Of a stretch of 12,989 bases of DNA, positions 1 through 7,743 are shown piece after piece. This DNA is from Larix sibirica (lineage: Eukaryota > Streptophyta > Pinopsida > Pinales > Pinaceae). Location: the NCBI GenBank assembly GCA_004151065.3, contig NWUY0300010474.1, forward strand, positions 8,975 through 21,963, read 5' to 3'. Every line of letters begins with the position of its first letter. Position 1 is the stretch's first letter. Under the pieces are notes generated by a model. That model searched no databases. It was not told where the DNA came from and worked only from the letters and a program-made list of their open reading frames with translations. The position numbers and the translations under genes were made by a program.

Positions 1-335
1 TATACCTAAGTCACTTTTCTCTTCTATTTTTCAGTTGAGTTGCATGCATGCATGCTTTTGAGCTATGGCTCGCACGCTCTGCATGTCAGATGTTTCGGGT
101 TTATCAAAATGGAATATTACATTTGTCATCAACAAGCTGTAAGAGATAGCATCAACCATGAAATGAAATAGGACATCATGACAAAAGAGTTGTAATATGC
201 AGTTGACAATTCAAGCTTCAACTATCATATAATATTTGCAAAAGACGAATAATTCTAAGTTCTCGAAGCTAGATTCTAATTTGAAAAAGACAAATAATTA
301 TACTATCTACTAAGCTTTCTTAAGGCACTTGCCTT
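1..335. other. Non-coding stretch with a (TGCA)n tract
   Basis: No gene is visible. The one distinct element is an alternating purine-pyrimidine tract at 41-55, TGCATGCATGCATGC, which contains two overlapping CATGCATG (RY-type) motifs. A T-rich tract ending in CAG just before it (about 21-34) resembles a plant splice acceptor, but the sequence that follows has no recognisable coding content. The rest is ordinary AT-rich DNA. Confidence 0.5.
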
Positions 336-386
336 GGACAATTTCTAATTTCTACTGTTGTGGTCCAGTAGCAACAAGAATTGTCC
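336..386. repeat. Imperfect inverted repeat (two-step hairpin)
   Basis: Outer arms GGACAATT (336-343) and AATTGTCC (379-386) are exactly complementary. Inside them, CTACTG and CAGTAG form a second 6-bp stem around an 8-base loop. The two stems are separated by near-symmetric internal loops of 8 and 7 bases. It lies directly upstream of the 21-bp tandem repeat. Whether it is a decayed MITE-like palindrome or a chance structure cannot be decided here. Confidence 0.55.
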
Positions 387-395
387 AGGGAGTGT

Positions 396-480
396 GGGGA
401 ATTGTTACGTGGACAGGGGAATTGTTACGTGAACATGGGGAATTGTTTAGTGAGCATGGGGAATTGTTCTTTGAGCGTGC
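396..480. repeat. 21-bp tandem repeat, four copies
   Basis: The core GGGGAATTGTT begins at 396, 416, 437 and 458, giving a period of 20-21 bp. The first two units continue as ACGTGGACA or ACGTGAACAT, so each carries an ACGTG core (407-411 and 427-431), a motif bound by plant bZIP/ABF factors. The later units have diverged. With a 21-bp period the array stays open in one frame and encodes a short repeat (GELLREH, GELFSEH, GELFFER), but the 93-codon ORF around it has no family resemblance I recognise. I regard it as non-coding. Confidence 0.75.
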
Positions 481-618
481 TTCCCTTCCAAATGAGCTTT
501 GGGAGCGAGAACTCAAGTTGGGAGGAAGCTTCCATGCAACTAGGGTCACCACGGAAACTCTTCCTCTCACTTCAGGCTGTTTCTTTTCTTACATAAAGGG
601 GAAACTCTAGAAGATAAG

Positions 619-978
619 TTTATGATATTCTTTAGAAACAAAGGGATGGTGAAATAACATGACCAATGACCATCAAATTGGGGGATGGTGTTATGATCAA
701 AGAGGAAGAGGGTTTGAATATTATGGACATGACTTAATTAGGGCTTTCATTGATGTGACATAATTAGTTGAGGAGATATTTTCAGATAATGTAAGAATAT
801 TTATGATATTTTTAGAAATAAGGGGATGTTCAATGACCAAGATCAATGCCTACCAAAATGGGTGATAAAATTAAGATTGAAGAGCAGAGGGTTGAATATT
901 ACCTAGATGTCATACTTGAGCCATTCATTGACGTGTCATAATTACTCCAAAGCAGATTTTCAGATTATGCAAGAATAA
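619..978. repeat. Diverged 181-bp tandem duplication
   Basis: Two consecutive blocks, 619-799 and 800-978, share the same order of landmarks: TTTATGATATT then TTTAGAAA at the start, AATGACCA near the middle, GAATATTA, a CATTGATG/CATTGACG block, and TTTTCAGAT followed by GTAAGAATA or GCAAGAATA at the end. Both copies carry many substitutions and small indels, so the duplication is old. No coding sequence is visible in either copy. Confidence 0.75.
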
Positions 979-1640
979 GTGAGAGCCCTTATACAAGATG
1001 GATCATCAGAACCATGAAATTACAACCAAACAATAACGTGCAACCTTGAACGATGAAAGAATAACAACATTTGAAACGATAAATGTAGTAGACAAAGTAG
1101 GACATCCTTCTTATTGATCGAACAACCAACAATACATCATATCTTCAAATTTGATTTCATGATAAGATCAAGAGACACATAATGTGCCACACTTAATCTT
1201 CTCCCTTAGCTAAAACAATGCTCAAACATGGAGTGAATAGTGGTAGTGAGAAAAATTACAGCAGCAAACTCTTTAATTATCCAAGGTTACAACAAGAGCC
1301 AGGGAGGGTTTCTCCTCAACCATAATGTCCTCTTATTGGAGCAAACCTACCCTACTTCAAAGCAATTTCAGCAGAAAAAACATTGGCAATCGTTGCAAAA
1401 ACGCTAGTGATCCATGAAAGAGAAAAAGAGAGATGGAAAATCTCACATTGGACTTGACCCTTAACTACTTCCTCCCAAAAGACCTTTAATTAAGCTTGTA
1501 GGGGAACTCCCACAATTCCAACCATACCTCTAGCAAATGAATCTCTTCTCTATTTACGGCTTCCTTCCCCTCAATTTATGGTTTTGTCCCTTTTAGGTTT
1601 TAGAGAGGGAAAATGATATTTTGATGCATAAATGTTGTCC
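979..1640. other. Non-coding stretch, no recognised feature
   Basis: This is AT-rich sequence with frequent stops in all frames. I see no exon, RNA gene or repeat structure in it. Confidence 0.5.
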
Positions 1641-2400
1641 TTTAACCTAGGGCACACACCCTAGGCCTTCTTCATGGGTGATTAGGGCCCTTCAAACCCT
1701 AGCAAACCTCTTGTAGAGCCCATGAACCCCAACGCTTCTATTCACAAGTGAAAATGATGCTTCATTTGATTGTCTTTAGCCTTATAGATCCACTTTTGAC
1801 TTGGGTTCTCATTCACCATTGCATGAGTCCACTTGGCACTTGTTATCTTACTAATTCTTTAGAGTATGCATTCATTCTTTGTTTAGGTGTTTTGACCATG
1901 TCATCCATGCCACTTGTCACTCACTCATTCAAAGGATGTTAACTTTCGGGGTTACTTTGAAAGTGTTTCGTGAGATTTGGGGTATATGGTGTGTGATTAG
2001 CCCTTGGATGGTTCGTGATGGATTTGCATATTGGAGATGGCTTATTCAAGGATTTCTTGTCTTGGAGTCACCAGGGTTTCTTGGTGCTTTTGGAGCATTT
2101 TAAATACTAGATTTAGGGTTTCATTGCTTGGGGATTTGGAGATTAGGTTTTGTAATGAAACCATAGATTGTACCTATTGAAGAGAAGAAGAGGAGAGATC
2201 TTGCCTTGGAGGACATGCTTGTGTGATGCTTGTCGGAGCTCCTTGGTGTGAGTTAGGGTTTTCATCGTTTTCCCTAGCTAGGGTTTTCGGGAGATAGAGT
2301 ATTGTACTAGCCTTGGGATGAGGCTATGGTATGTACATGAATTTCATCTTTAAGGCTGAAATTGATAAGTGATTTGACATTAATATTAATGAAGACAGGG
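1641..2400 (+). other. Possible decayed LTR or leader-like sequence
   Basis: The stretch holds short palindromes and promoter-like features but no gene I recognise. CCTAGGG and CCCTAGG (1646-1665) form a 7-bp stem around CACACA. CCCTAGCTAGGG (2272-2283) is a perfect 12-bp palindrome. A TTTTAAATA tract near 2100, followed by GT-rich and then purine-rich sequence (about 2150-2200), resembles the U3/R part of a plant LTR. No paired LTR, primer-binding site or retrotransposon protein was found, so this is only a suggestion. Two short ORFs (1748-1942 and 1879-2103) have no recognisable homology. Confidence 0.2.
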
Positions 2401-2690
2401 CAGATTTGTTGCTGTGTTTACAGCTGTCAATTTTGGATCTGTTTTATGCATAATATGATTGCACTAGAGGGCTGAAACTTCTTGGCACACGTTGGTACCT
2501 TTTCTCTTGATTTGCCTAGTGGATTGGGGTTTTTAACAGGGGAAATATTTTCAGTTGCTGCTTTATTTATTTATATTTCATAATGGCCCTAAGGCTGAAA
2601 AACTACAGGGTTAATATCTGAGAAAACTCTAGGAAAGGTGAAATTTTTTGAGTTGCATTAATTTTCCCTAAGTTTGGAAAGTTTCTACAA
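2401..2690. other. Non-coding stretch, no recognised feature
   Basis: T-rich sequence without a visible exon, RNA gene or clear repeat. Confidence 0.45.
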
Positions 2691-2698
2691 GGGACTCT

Positions 2699-2800
2699 CC
2701 TCCAAATATGTAGAATATGCCTCGAACAAAGTGTCCTTGCCCAAATGTCTCAAGGGTAAAACATGCCTCCAAATATGTAGAATAGTCCTCGAATAATGTG
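2699..2800. repeat. Short direct duplication, 67-bp spacing
   Basis: CCTCCAAATATGTAGAAT occurs at 2699 and again at 2766. In both copies it is followed by a short variable tract and then by CCTCGAA and a GTGT stretch. The intervening sequence belongs to the first unit, so this is a tandem duplication of about 67 bp with the second copy incomplete. Confidence 0.7.
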
Positions 2801-4050
2801 TATTGTGTAGTGCCCCATAAAGTCACTTTAATATGCTTTAAATGACTTTTTGCACAAAACGTCCTAAAACATGATGGGCTTATGATCAAGCACCCAAAAT
2901 ACTCCCTTGAAATGGAACACTCCTCATCAAGCGGCCTCCTTTGATTGAACAAATGTTTCCACTGCTAGATGACCTCAGTTCCTCTTCTAGCCTCTTTTTT
3001 TGCCACATGTTATGTTTTGGGCATCCTTTGTGGTAGTGCATATGCACTCCTTGCCATCCTTCATGCTCTTGACCTACCATGTGTAGGGCATTCTTGCCCT
3101 TGGCTATATTTGACTCCTTAATACGCTGTAAATCATGATTTGGACCCTTAATATGTTAGAGTGTTCCTATTCTAGGGCTCCCTTCCTCAGCTATGGTAAG
3201 TGTGCTAGAATGGAATTCCCTGGTGAAATGGGCGTCTGAAATGTCTCCATCAAAAAGCGAAATGGAGCATCCATTCTTTGGGGGTTACATTATTCAGGAA
3301 AATGTTCACAACTAGATAAAATTAATTAATATTCATTTGTCCGAAGACCACTATAATTTGATAAGATTGTAAAATTTGCCAAGGGTTAAATGGGTTGTAT
3401 TTGCAATTTTGCTCTACACATTTCGCCATATGCTACTTTACGTTGATAAATGAATCTTTCTACTTGCCTGCAAATCAATGTTGCATGACTTTTTGAAACC
3501 CATGAATGTTGCTACCAGGGTATGGATATCCATAATGGTTAGAAGCTTCGTCCAAATTTACAGGGAATGACAGGTTGGGAGTAGCAATAATATATTAAAA
3601 AAATATGAAAAACAAAATTAAACTTAACCATAATTCATCATACTAGGTAACAAACTTGACATAGAAGTCTAATTAAAATAACATTCATCATTCAATGAAA
3701 GGACAAGAACAAACTTTGGAGATCAATTTGACACTTAAATCATAAATGCGCCGCAATATTTATTTATCTAATTATAAAAGATAGTGATTGTTTGACTTTG
3801 TATCTAGACACCTGGGCCAATATTGGGGGGAATTGTAATCTCATTCTCAAGAATAAGGCCAATGTATCAATAATAGTCTTTTGCAAACATCATTTAAAAG
3901 ATTATCACTTAGTATAGTTATGCTCTCTTTCATAGGTAATAGAAACCCCATGTAATAATTTTTTTCAAGATCAATAATGCCGTCTTGCCAAATCTAACTC
4001 AATTTCAGTGCCGGCACTTTATTTAAAAACCAACAATTGCTAATTTTTTT
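2801..4050. other. Long non-coding stretch, no gene recognised
   Basis: ORFs on the minus strand (2668-2952 and 2886-3080) reach 94 and 64 codons but show no domain, conserved motif or splice context and overlap the duplicated repeat. From 3560 to 4050 the sequence becomes very AT-rich. I see no RNA gene or tandem repeat here. Confidence 0.4.
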
Positions 4051-4095
4051 TTTCAAGGAAAACCTTGCAGAACACACAACACCCCACCCCCCTCA

Positions 4096-4267
4096 CTCCT
4101 TGGAATATCAGGTTGGAAGACAGCTAAATTGGCAGCTACAATAGTGGCTGATAAGACTGGATTTGATCTGTGCCCTCTATGTGCCCCCTTGCTCCTTGGA
4201 ATATCAGGTTGGAAGGCAGCCCAATTGGCAGCTACAATAGTGGCTGGTAAGACCGGATTTGCCCCCC
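4096..4267. repeat. 96-bp tandem duplication
   Basis: CTCCTTGGAATATCAGGTTG begins at 4096 and again at 4192. The following sequence is also shared: GGCAGCTACAATAGTGGCTG, then AAGAC(T/C)GGATTTG. The copies run to about 4171 and 4267, differ at only a few positions and are separated by a C-rich linker (CCCTCTATGTGCCCCC). Flanking C-tracts at 4081-4094 and 4261-4268 suggest the linker belongs to the unit. The small number of differences makes this younger than the other duplications to the left. Confidence 0.85.
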
Positions 4268-4270
4268 CCT

Positions 4271-4677
4271 CTCCCGGCAATATGCATTGGGTGGATAGTT
4301 CAATTGGTTGAGCTAACCCTTGGGGCTCACAATTTTTAAAACTTACCCAATAATATTATACTTTGGTTAAACCCTCTTGTGCCAAGTGCATAACGTAAAG
4401 TAACTAACTCGTCATTGAAAAATATTCATGAGAACAGTGTCAAAGGGTTAGTGCAAGAAAAGTAGTATGTTGTTGCCATACTACAGAGGCTGTTGTACTA
4501 CTAGTGCATAGACCAGTGTCTTTCTCTTGTAATCCTTGAGAAGAACAATGCTGTAACAATAAAGGAACAACTCATTAAATCATGCCTTGGAATGGTGGCA
4601 CTTCATTTGCCATTGCTATCAAGGCACACCTATGATTGAGGCCACACTTGCAAATGGAAGGACAAATAAATCTGTAG
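4271..4677. other. Non-coding stretch with a tRNA-head-like motif and a hairpin
   Basis: At about 4294-4312 the sequence GATAGTTCAATTGGTTGAG resembles the A box and D-arm of a tRNA-derived SINE, but no B box follows, so at most it is a truncated copy. GTAGTATG (4462-4469) and CATACTAC (4477-4484) form a perfect 8-bp stem with a 7-base loop. No gene is visible. Confidence 0.3.
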
Positions 4678-5028
4678 ATAACATTTGAGCAATCTGTAGA
4701 TACAACAGGGAGATGCAGTGACACTCTGCTAGATGAACAGGTGACAGTCCAGTCAAGGAAATCACTAGCCAATATGAAGAAATTAGAATTGACTGCAATG
4801 CTGAAACTCACCCACTTCTATACAATTGGAACATCATCCAAGATGGTGGTTTCTGAAGTTAAAATTCTCCCTAGAAGTACCCAAGCTCTCATTACTGCTC
4901 CTGACAATTGTGAAGCATTTGGTAGCCAGTCCAAAGCTCCTGGGAGTGCAGAAATGGTGGGAACGAGTTCCCCAACTCCCAACAGTGGTACCTGTGCAAC
5001 TTTGCTGCAAAGTATTTTAATTGAGTAG
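4678..5028 (+). other. Unassigned open stretch (about 116 codons)
   Basis: One forward frame is free of stops from 4678 to a TAG at 5026-5028; the first ATG is at 4741, giving 95 residues. The predicted peptide begins with a basic part (QSRKSLANMKKLEL) and ends in a Ser/Thr/Pro/Gly-rich part (SSPTPNSGT). I recognise no family, signal peptide or membrane segment. A chance opening of this length is expected about once in a window of this size and composition. It could be an exon fragment or pseudogene piece, but the evidence is weak. Confidence 0.12.
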
Positions 5029-5239
5029 ATATCTGTGAAGAAAGTTGTTTACCATGGTTAAGTCTCCCTGTAGTTCTAAACTTCTACACACTATGATAAT
5101 TGAAGACGAGATTTACTCATTAATACTGTTCAATGATTTATTTATTTATGAACCAATGTAGTCTTTTGTGACAATAAAAGATATTGGGATAAATATAAGC
5201 TAAGATAAAATAGGATAATTTTCTTAATGTCTAGCGAAT
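5029..5239. other. AT-rich spacer
   Basis: Nothing recognisable lies here apart from ordinary AT-rich sequence up to the repeat that starts near 5240. Confidence 0.4.
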
Positions 5240-5364
5240 GACAACAAAAGGTAGGTGTTAATTGAGTGTAGATCGGGTGGTTGGGAGGAATGTTGTTATA
5301 CTCCCCACCCGGGTTCAAATCTCACTATATGACATGTTATTTAACCAATAATTCCTTGATTCTT
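5240..5364 (+). mobile_element. tRNA-related SINE-like repeat, copy 1
   Basis: The segment 5265-5364 matches 7586-7685 over its whole length with few changes, so it belongs to a dispersed family. It carries a good RNA polymerase III B box, GGTTCAAATCT (5312-5322), preceded at a plausible distance by TAGATCGGGTGG, a poor match to the A box. Between them GGTTGGGAG and CTCCCCACC can pair like a tRNA arm. A 17-base word, GACAACAAAAGGTAGGT, at 5240-5256 recurs at 7724-7740, there on the 3' side of copy 2. No target-site duplication was recognised. Its 3' side abuts a minus-strand SINE. Confidence 0.6.
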
Positions 5365-5600
5365 CCTTTTCTTTCACATGTGGTTCGGGGCTGCTACTAC
5401 ATCCACGGTAAGAAATCACAGGGGGCCCACCCGAAGGGGCCGCACCCCGTTTGCTATGATTACAGAGCTAACCCGATGGGGACATCAAGTGAGGCCCTTA
5501 TATAGCAATGTATAGCCACCCATGGATTTGACCTCGAGACCACCTCGAGACCTTCTAGTCACAACTTACAACACTCAACCACTTGAGCTAGCTCATCAAG
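5365..5600 (-). mobile_element. tRNA-derived SINE, minus strand
   Basis: Read on the minus strand, the element begins near 5600 with GATGAGCTAGCTCAAGTGG. It contains an A box TAGCTCAAGTGG (plus-strand 5579-5590) and a B box-like GAGGTCAAATCC (plus-strand 5524-5535), 43 bases apart, which is within the usual SINE range. The body then runs through a GC-rich section (about 5395-5460), unlike the AT-rich surroundings. It ends near a purine-rich tail that appears on the plus strand as the pyrimidine tract at 5361-5377. No exact target-site duplication was found, so the ends are approximate. It meets copy 1 of the other SINE-like family tail to tail. Confidence 0.6.
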
Positions 5601-6060
5601 TTATATTATTATAATAATAAATATTATAATAATTGGACCTGATAAATACTTTCAGTAATGTATTTGAAGATGTCAAATATCAAATGTATATTTTCATGGA
5701 ATTTTCCTTTGTCGATTGATTGCTCTCATATACATTGATGTTATATTGATTATTAGAGTTATGGTTTTATATTGGTATCCATTTGCTTATGAGATTTGGT
5801 AATAACAATAATGTAGTCTATATGATAGATAAAGGTAGTACATTGCGATGATCATTATTATGTGGAAAGTTGGTGATAGCAAAAGAAATATAAATATGAG
5901 TAATGCTTTGAAATGATTAATGTTACCATGATCACAAGTGTAGGATATAGTCCATGATTAGTGTAAGCTTGTTTTGTGATTAAATAATAGAGGTAATTGA
6001 TATTCTAAGACATTGATCATGCGATATTATAAGGGCAATTTGTATGGGTTGTTAAATATT
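5601..6060. other. AT-rich non-coding stretch
   Basis: The part at 5600-5635 is almost pure A/T with repeated TAATAATA words. No exon, RNA gene or structured repeat is visible. Confidence 0.45.
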
Positions 6061-6428
6061 CATGTTGATCTTCGTTAGTCCCACATGATTAAAAAGAGGG
6101 ATTCTTTCAAAGTTCATAGATTGTTGATAAGAATATTATTGAACATAGTCCTTGTGAATGTTGTACATGCCGTACTTATGTGAGTCCATGTAGTATGTTA
6201 ACTTAATGGGATCAATTGTTACGCTAATGTAAATTCTCAAAGAGTCATAAACCTAATCTTTCTGGTTGGATTAAGCCTTTAAGGAATTTTGGCGGCCAGT
6301 TAGGGCTTGTATCGCCATGGTTTTCCTGACGTTAAAACTATAAATAGATTGTTTCATCTAAATTAGTGGAAGACAAAATACTTGAATGCCCAAAGGCTAG
6401 AGCAGTATTTCTTCAAAATTCCAGATCC
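6061..6428 (+). promoter_or_regulatory. Possible LTR-like promoter region with TATA box
   Basis: TATAAATAG at 6339-6347 is an excellent plant TATA-box match. Some 260 bases upstream, TTAGTCCCACAT (6075-6086) resembles a word common near the left end of plant LTRs. The spacing would fit the U3 region of an old LTR or solo LTR. No second LTR, primer-binding site or retrotransposon protein is present. A transcript starting about 30 bases after the TATA box would run straight into the 73-bp array. Activity is inference only. Confidence 0.3.
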
Positions 6429-7075
6429 ACTTTATAAATGAACGTTCCACAACCCAAAATACGCAATGCGGAAGTTGGGATTGCGAAACGGTTGAAACTC
6501 CACTTTATAAAGGTAGGTTTCGCAACCCGCAATCCACAATGCGAAAGTCAGGATTGCATAACAATTGAAACTTCACTTTATAAATGTAGGTTCCGCAACT
6601 CGCAATCCGCAATGCGGAAGTTGGGATTGCAGAACAGTTGAAACTCCACTTTATAAAGGTAGGTTCCACAACCCACAATCCGCAATGCGGAATTCGATAT
6701 TGTGGAACAATTTTCACTTTATAAATGTAGGTTCCGCAACTTGCAATCCGCAATGTGGAGGTCGGGATTGCAAAACAATTGAAACTCCACTTTATAAAGG
6801 TAGGTTCCGCAACCCATAATCTGCAATGCGGAAGTCGGGATTGTGAAATGGTTGAAACTTCACTTTATAAATGTAGGTTCTACAACCCGCAATCCGCAAT
6901 GTGGAAGTCGGGATTGCGGAACAGTTGAAACTCAAATCCTTATAAATGAAGGTTTCGCAACCCGCAATTCGCAATGCGGAATTTAGGATTGCAGAACGGT
7001 TGAAACTCGTCCTTATAATTGAAGGTCGCGCAACCCGTAGTCCACAATGCGGAAGTCGGGAATGCGGAAACCTAT
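6429..7075. repeat. 73-bp tandem array, nine units, each with a palindrome
   Basis: The landmark ACTTTATAAA, or its variant TCCTTATAA in the last two units, starts at 6429, 6502, 6575, 6648, 6716, 6789, 6862, 6937 and 7010. The period is 73 bp, apart from one 68-bp and one 75-bp step. Each unit continues with a GTAGGTTCCGCAAC-like stretch, then CAATCCGCAATGCGG, GGGATTGC and GTTGAAAC. The segment from GTTCCGCAA to TTGCGGAAC is a near-palindrome of about 45 bp centred on CCGCAATGCGG, so every unit could form a hairpin or cruciform. Short ORFs on both strands merely follow the repeats. The unit is not a family I can name. Confidence 0.9.
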
Positions 7076-7083
7076 CACATGTG

Positions 7084-7480
7084 TTGACTTTGGTTTACTT
7101 TTGGTTGATTGCGTTTGACTTTTGGTTGACCATGGTTGAACTCACTATGGATGACTTTGGTTTACTTTGGCTAACTTTGGTTAACCATGGTTGACTTTGG
7201 TTGATCATGGTTGACTTTGGTTGACCATTGTTGACTTTGGTTGACCATGGTTGACTATGGTTAACTTTGGTTTACTGTGGTTGACTTTGGTTGACCATTG
7301 TTGAATTTGGTTGACCATGGTTAACTTTGGCTTACAATCATTGAATATGGTTGACTTTGATTCAACATGGTTAACTTTGGTTTATCATGGTCAAGTGTTG
7401 TTGAACATGGTTGACTATGGTTGACCATGGTTGACTATGGTTGACCATGGTTGACTTTAGTTTCTCTTGGTTGACCCTGG
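7084..7480. repeat. 10-bp minisatellite rich in W-box cores
   Basis: The unit is close to TTGAC(T/C)(T/A)TGG. From 7151 to 7480 there are 33 consecutive units in strict 10-bp register, with substitutions but no insertion or deletion. From 7084 to 7150 the register is looser. TTGACC or TTGACT, the core of the W box bound by plant WRKY factors, occurs 19 times on the plus strand. In places units alternate in pairs (…TTTGG, …CCATGG), giving a 20-bp higher-order period. The array starts directly after the 73-bp array and ends at an ambiguous base. It is open in short frames only and not a gene. Confidence 0.92.
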
Positions 7481-7481
7481 N
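7481..7481. other. Ambiguous base (N)
   Basis: A single undetermined base sits at the right edge of the 10-bp minisatellite. It probably marks an assembly or consensus problem, so array length and boundary should be treated with care. Confidence 0.95.
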
Positions 7482-7577
7482 CAAACCTCTCGTTGTACAC
7501 ATATTTAGGTGTGCTCTTTTTTGGAATATACTTTAGTTTGACATTGGCAACAAAATTTGGATTAAGTAAAGATTATA

Positions 7578-7743
7578 TAGGTCAATTGCGTGTAGATAGA
7601 ATGGTTGGGAGGAATGTTGTTATACTCCCCTGGGTTCAAATCTCACTATGTAACATGTTATGTAACCGAGGATTCCTTGATTCTTTGTGAATACCAGGAA
7701 TCCATATATTCCAGGTGGAAAAAGACAACAAAAGGTAGGTCAA
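7578..7743 (+). mobile_element. tRNA-related SINE-like repeat, copy 2
   Basis: Positions 7586-7685 match copy 1 (5265-5364). The B box GGTTCAAATCT lies at 7633-7643, and the GGGAG/CTCCC pairing is retained. The A-box region (TAGATAGAATGG) is degenerate. An 8-base direct repeat, TAGGTCAA, occurs at 7578-7585 and 7736-7743 and could be a short target-site duplication, though a match of this length can arise by chance. The 3' part after 7686 differs from copy 1 and contains the shared word GACAACAAAAGGTAGGT (7724-7740). Confidence 0.55.

Noticed and set aside
329-610. 93-codon ORF covering the 21-bp repeat
   Set aside because: Its apparent protein repeats are produced by the 21-bp DNA period, which is a multiple of three. 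The opposite strand is also open over the same span, there is no splice or promoter context, and no family is recognised.
1641-2400. Complete LTR retrotransposon
   Set aside because: No pair of LTRs, primer-binding site, polypurine tract or gag/pol coding sequence was found; only LTR-like composition is present.
2668-3080. Minus-strand ORFs of 94 and 64 codons
   Set aside because: They overlap a non-coding tandem duplication, have no start context or domain, and are within the length expected by chance.
6438-7194. Series of ORFs on both strands across the 73-bp array
   Set aside because: They exist because the unit lacks certain stops. 73 is not a multiple of three, so successive units change frame, which does not fit a repeat protein.
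6429-7480. CRISPR array
   Set aside because: Repeats are contiguous or nearly so with no unique spacers of constant length, and the surrounding gene is a plant gene with introns.
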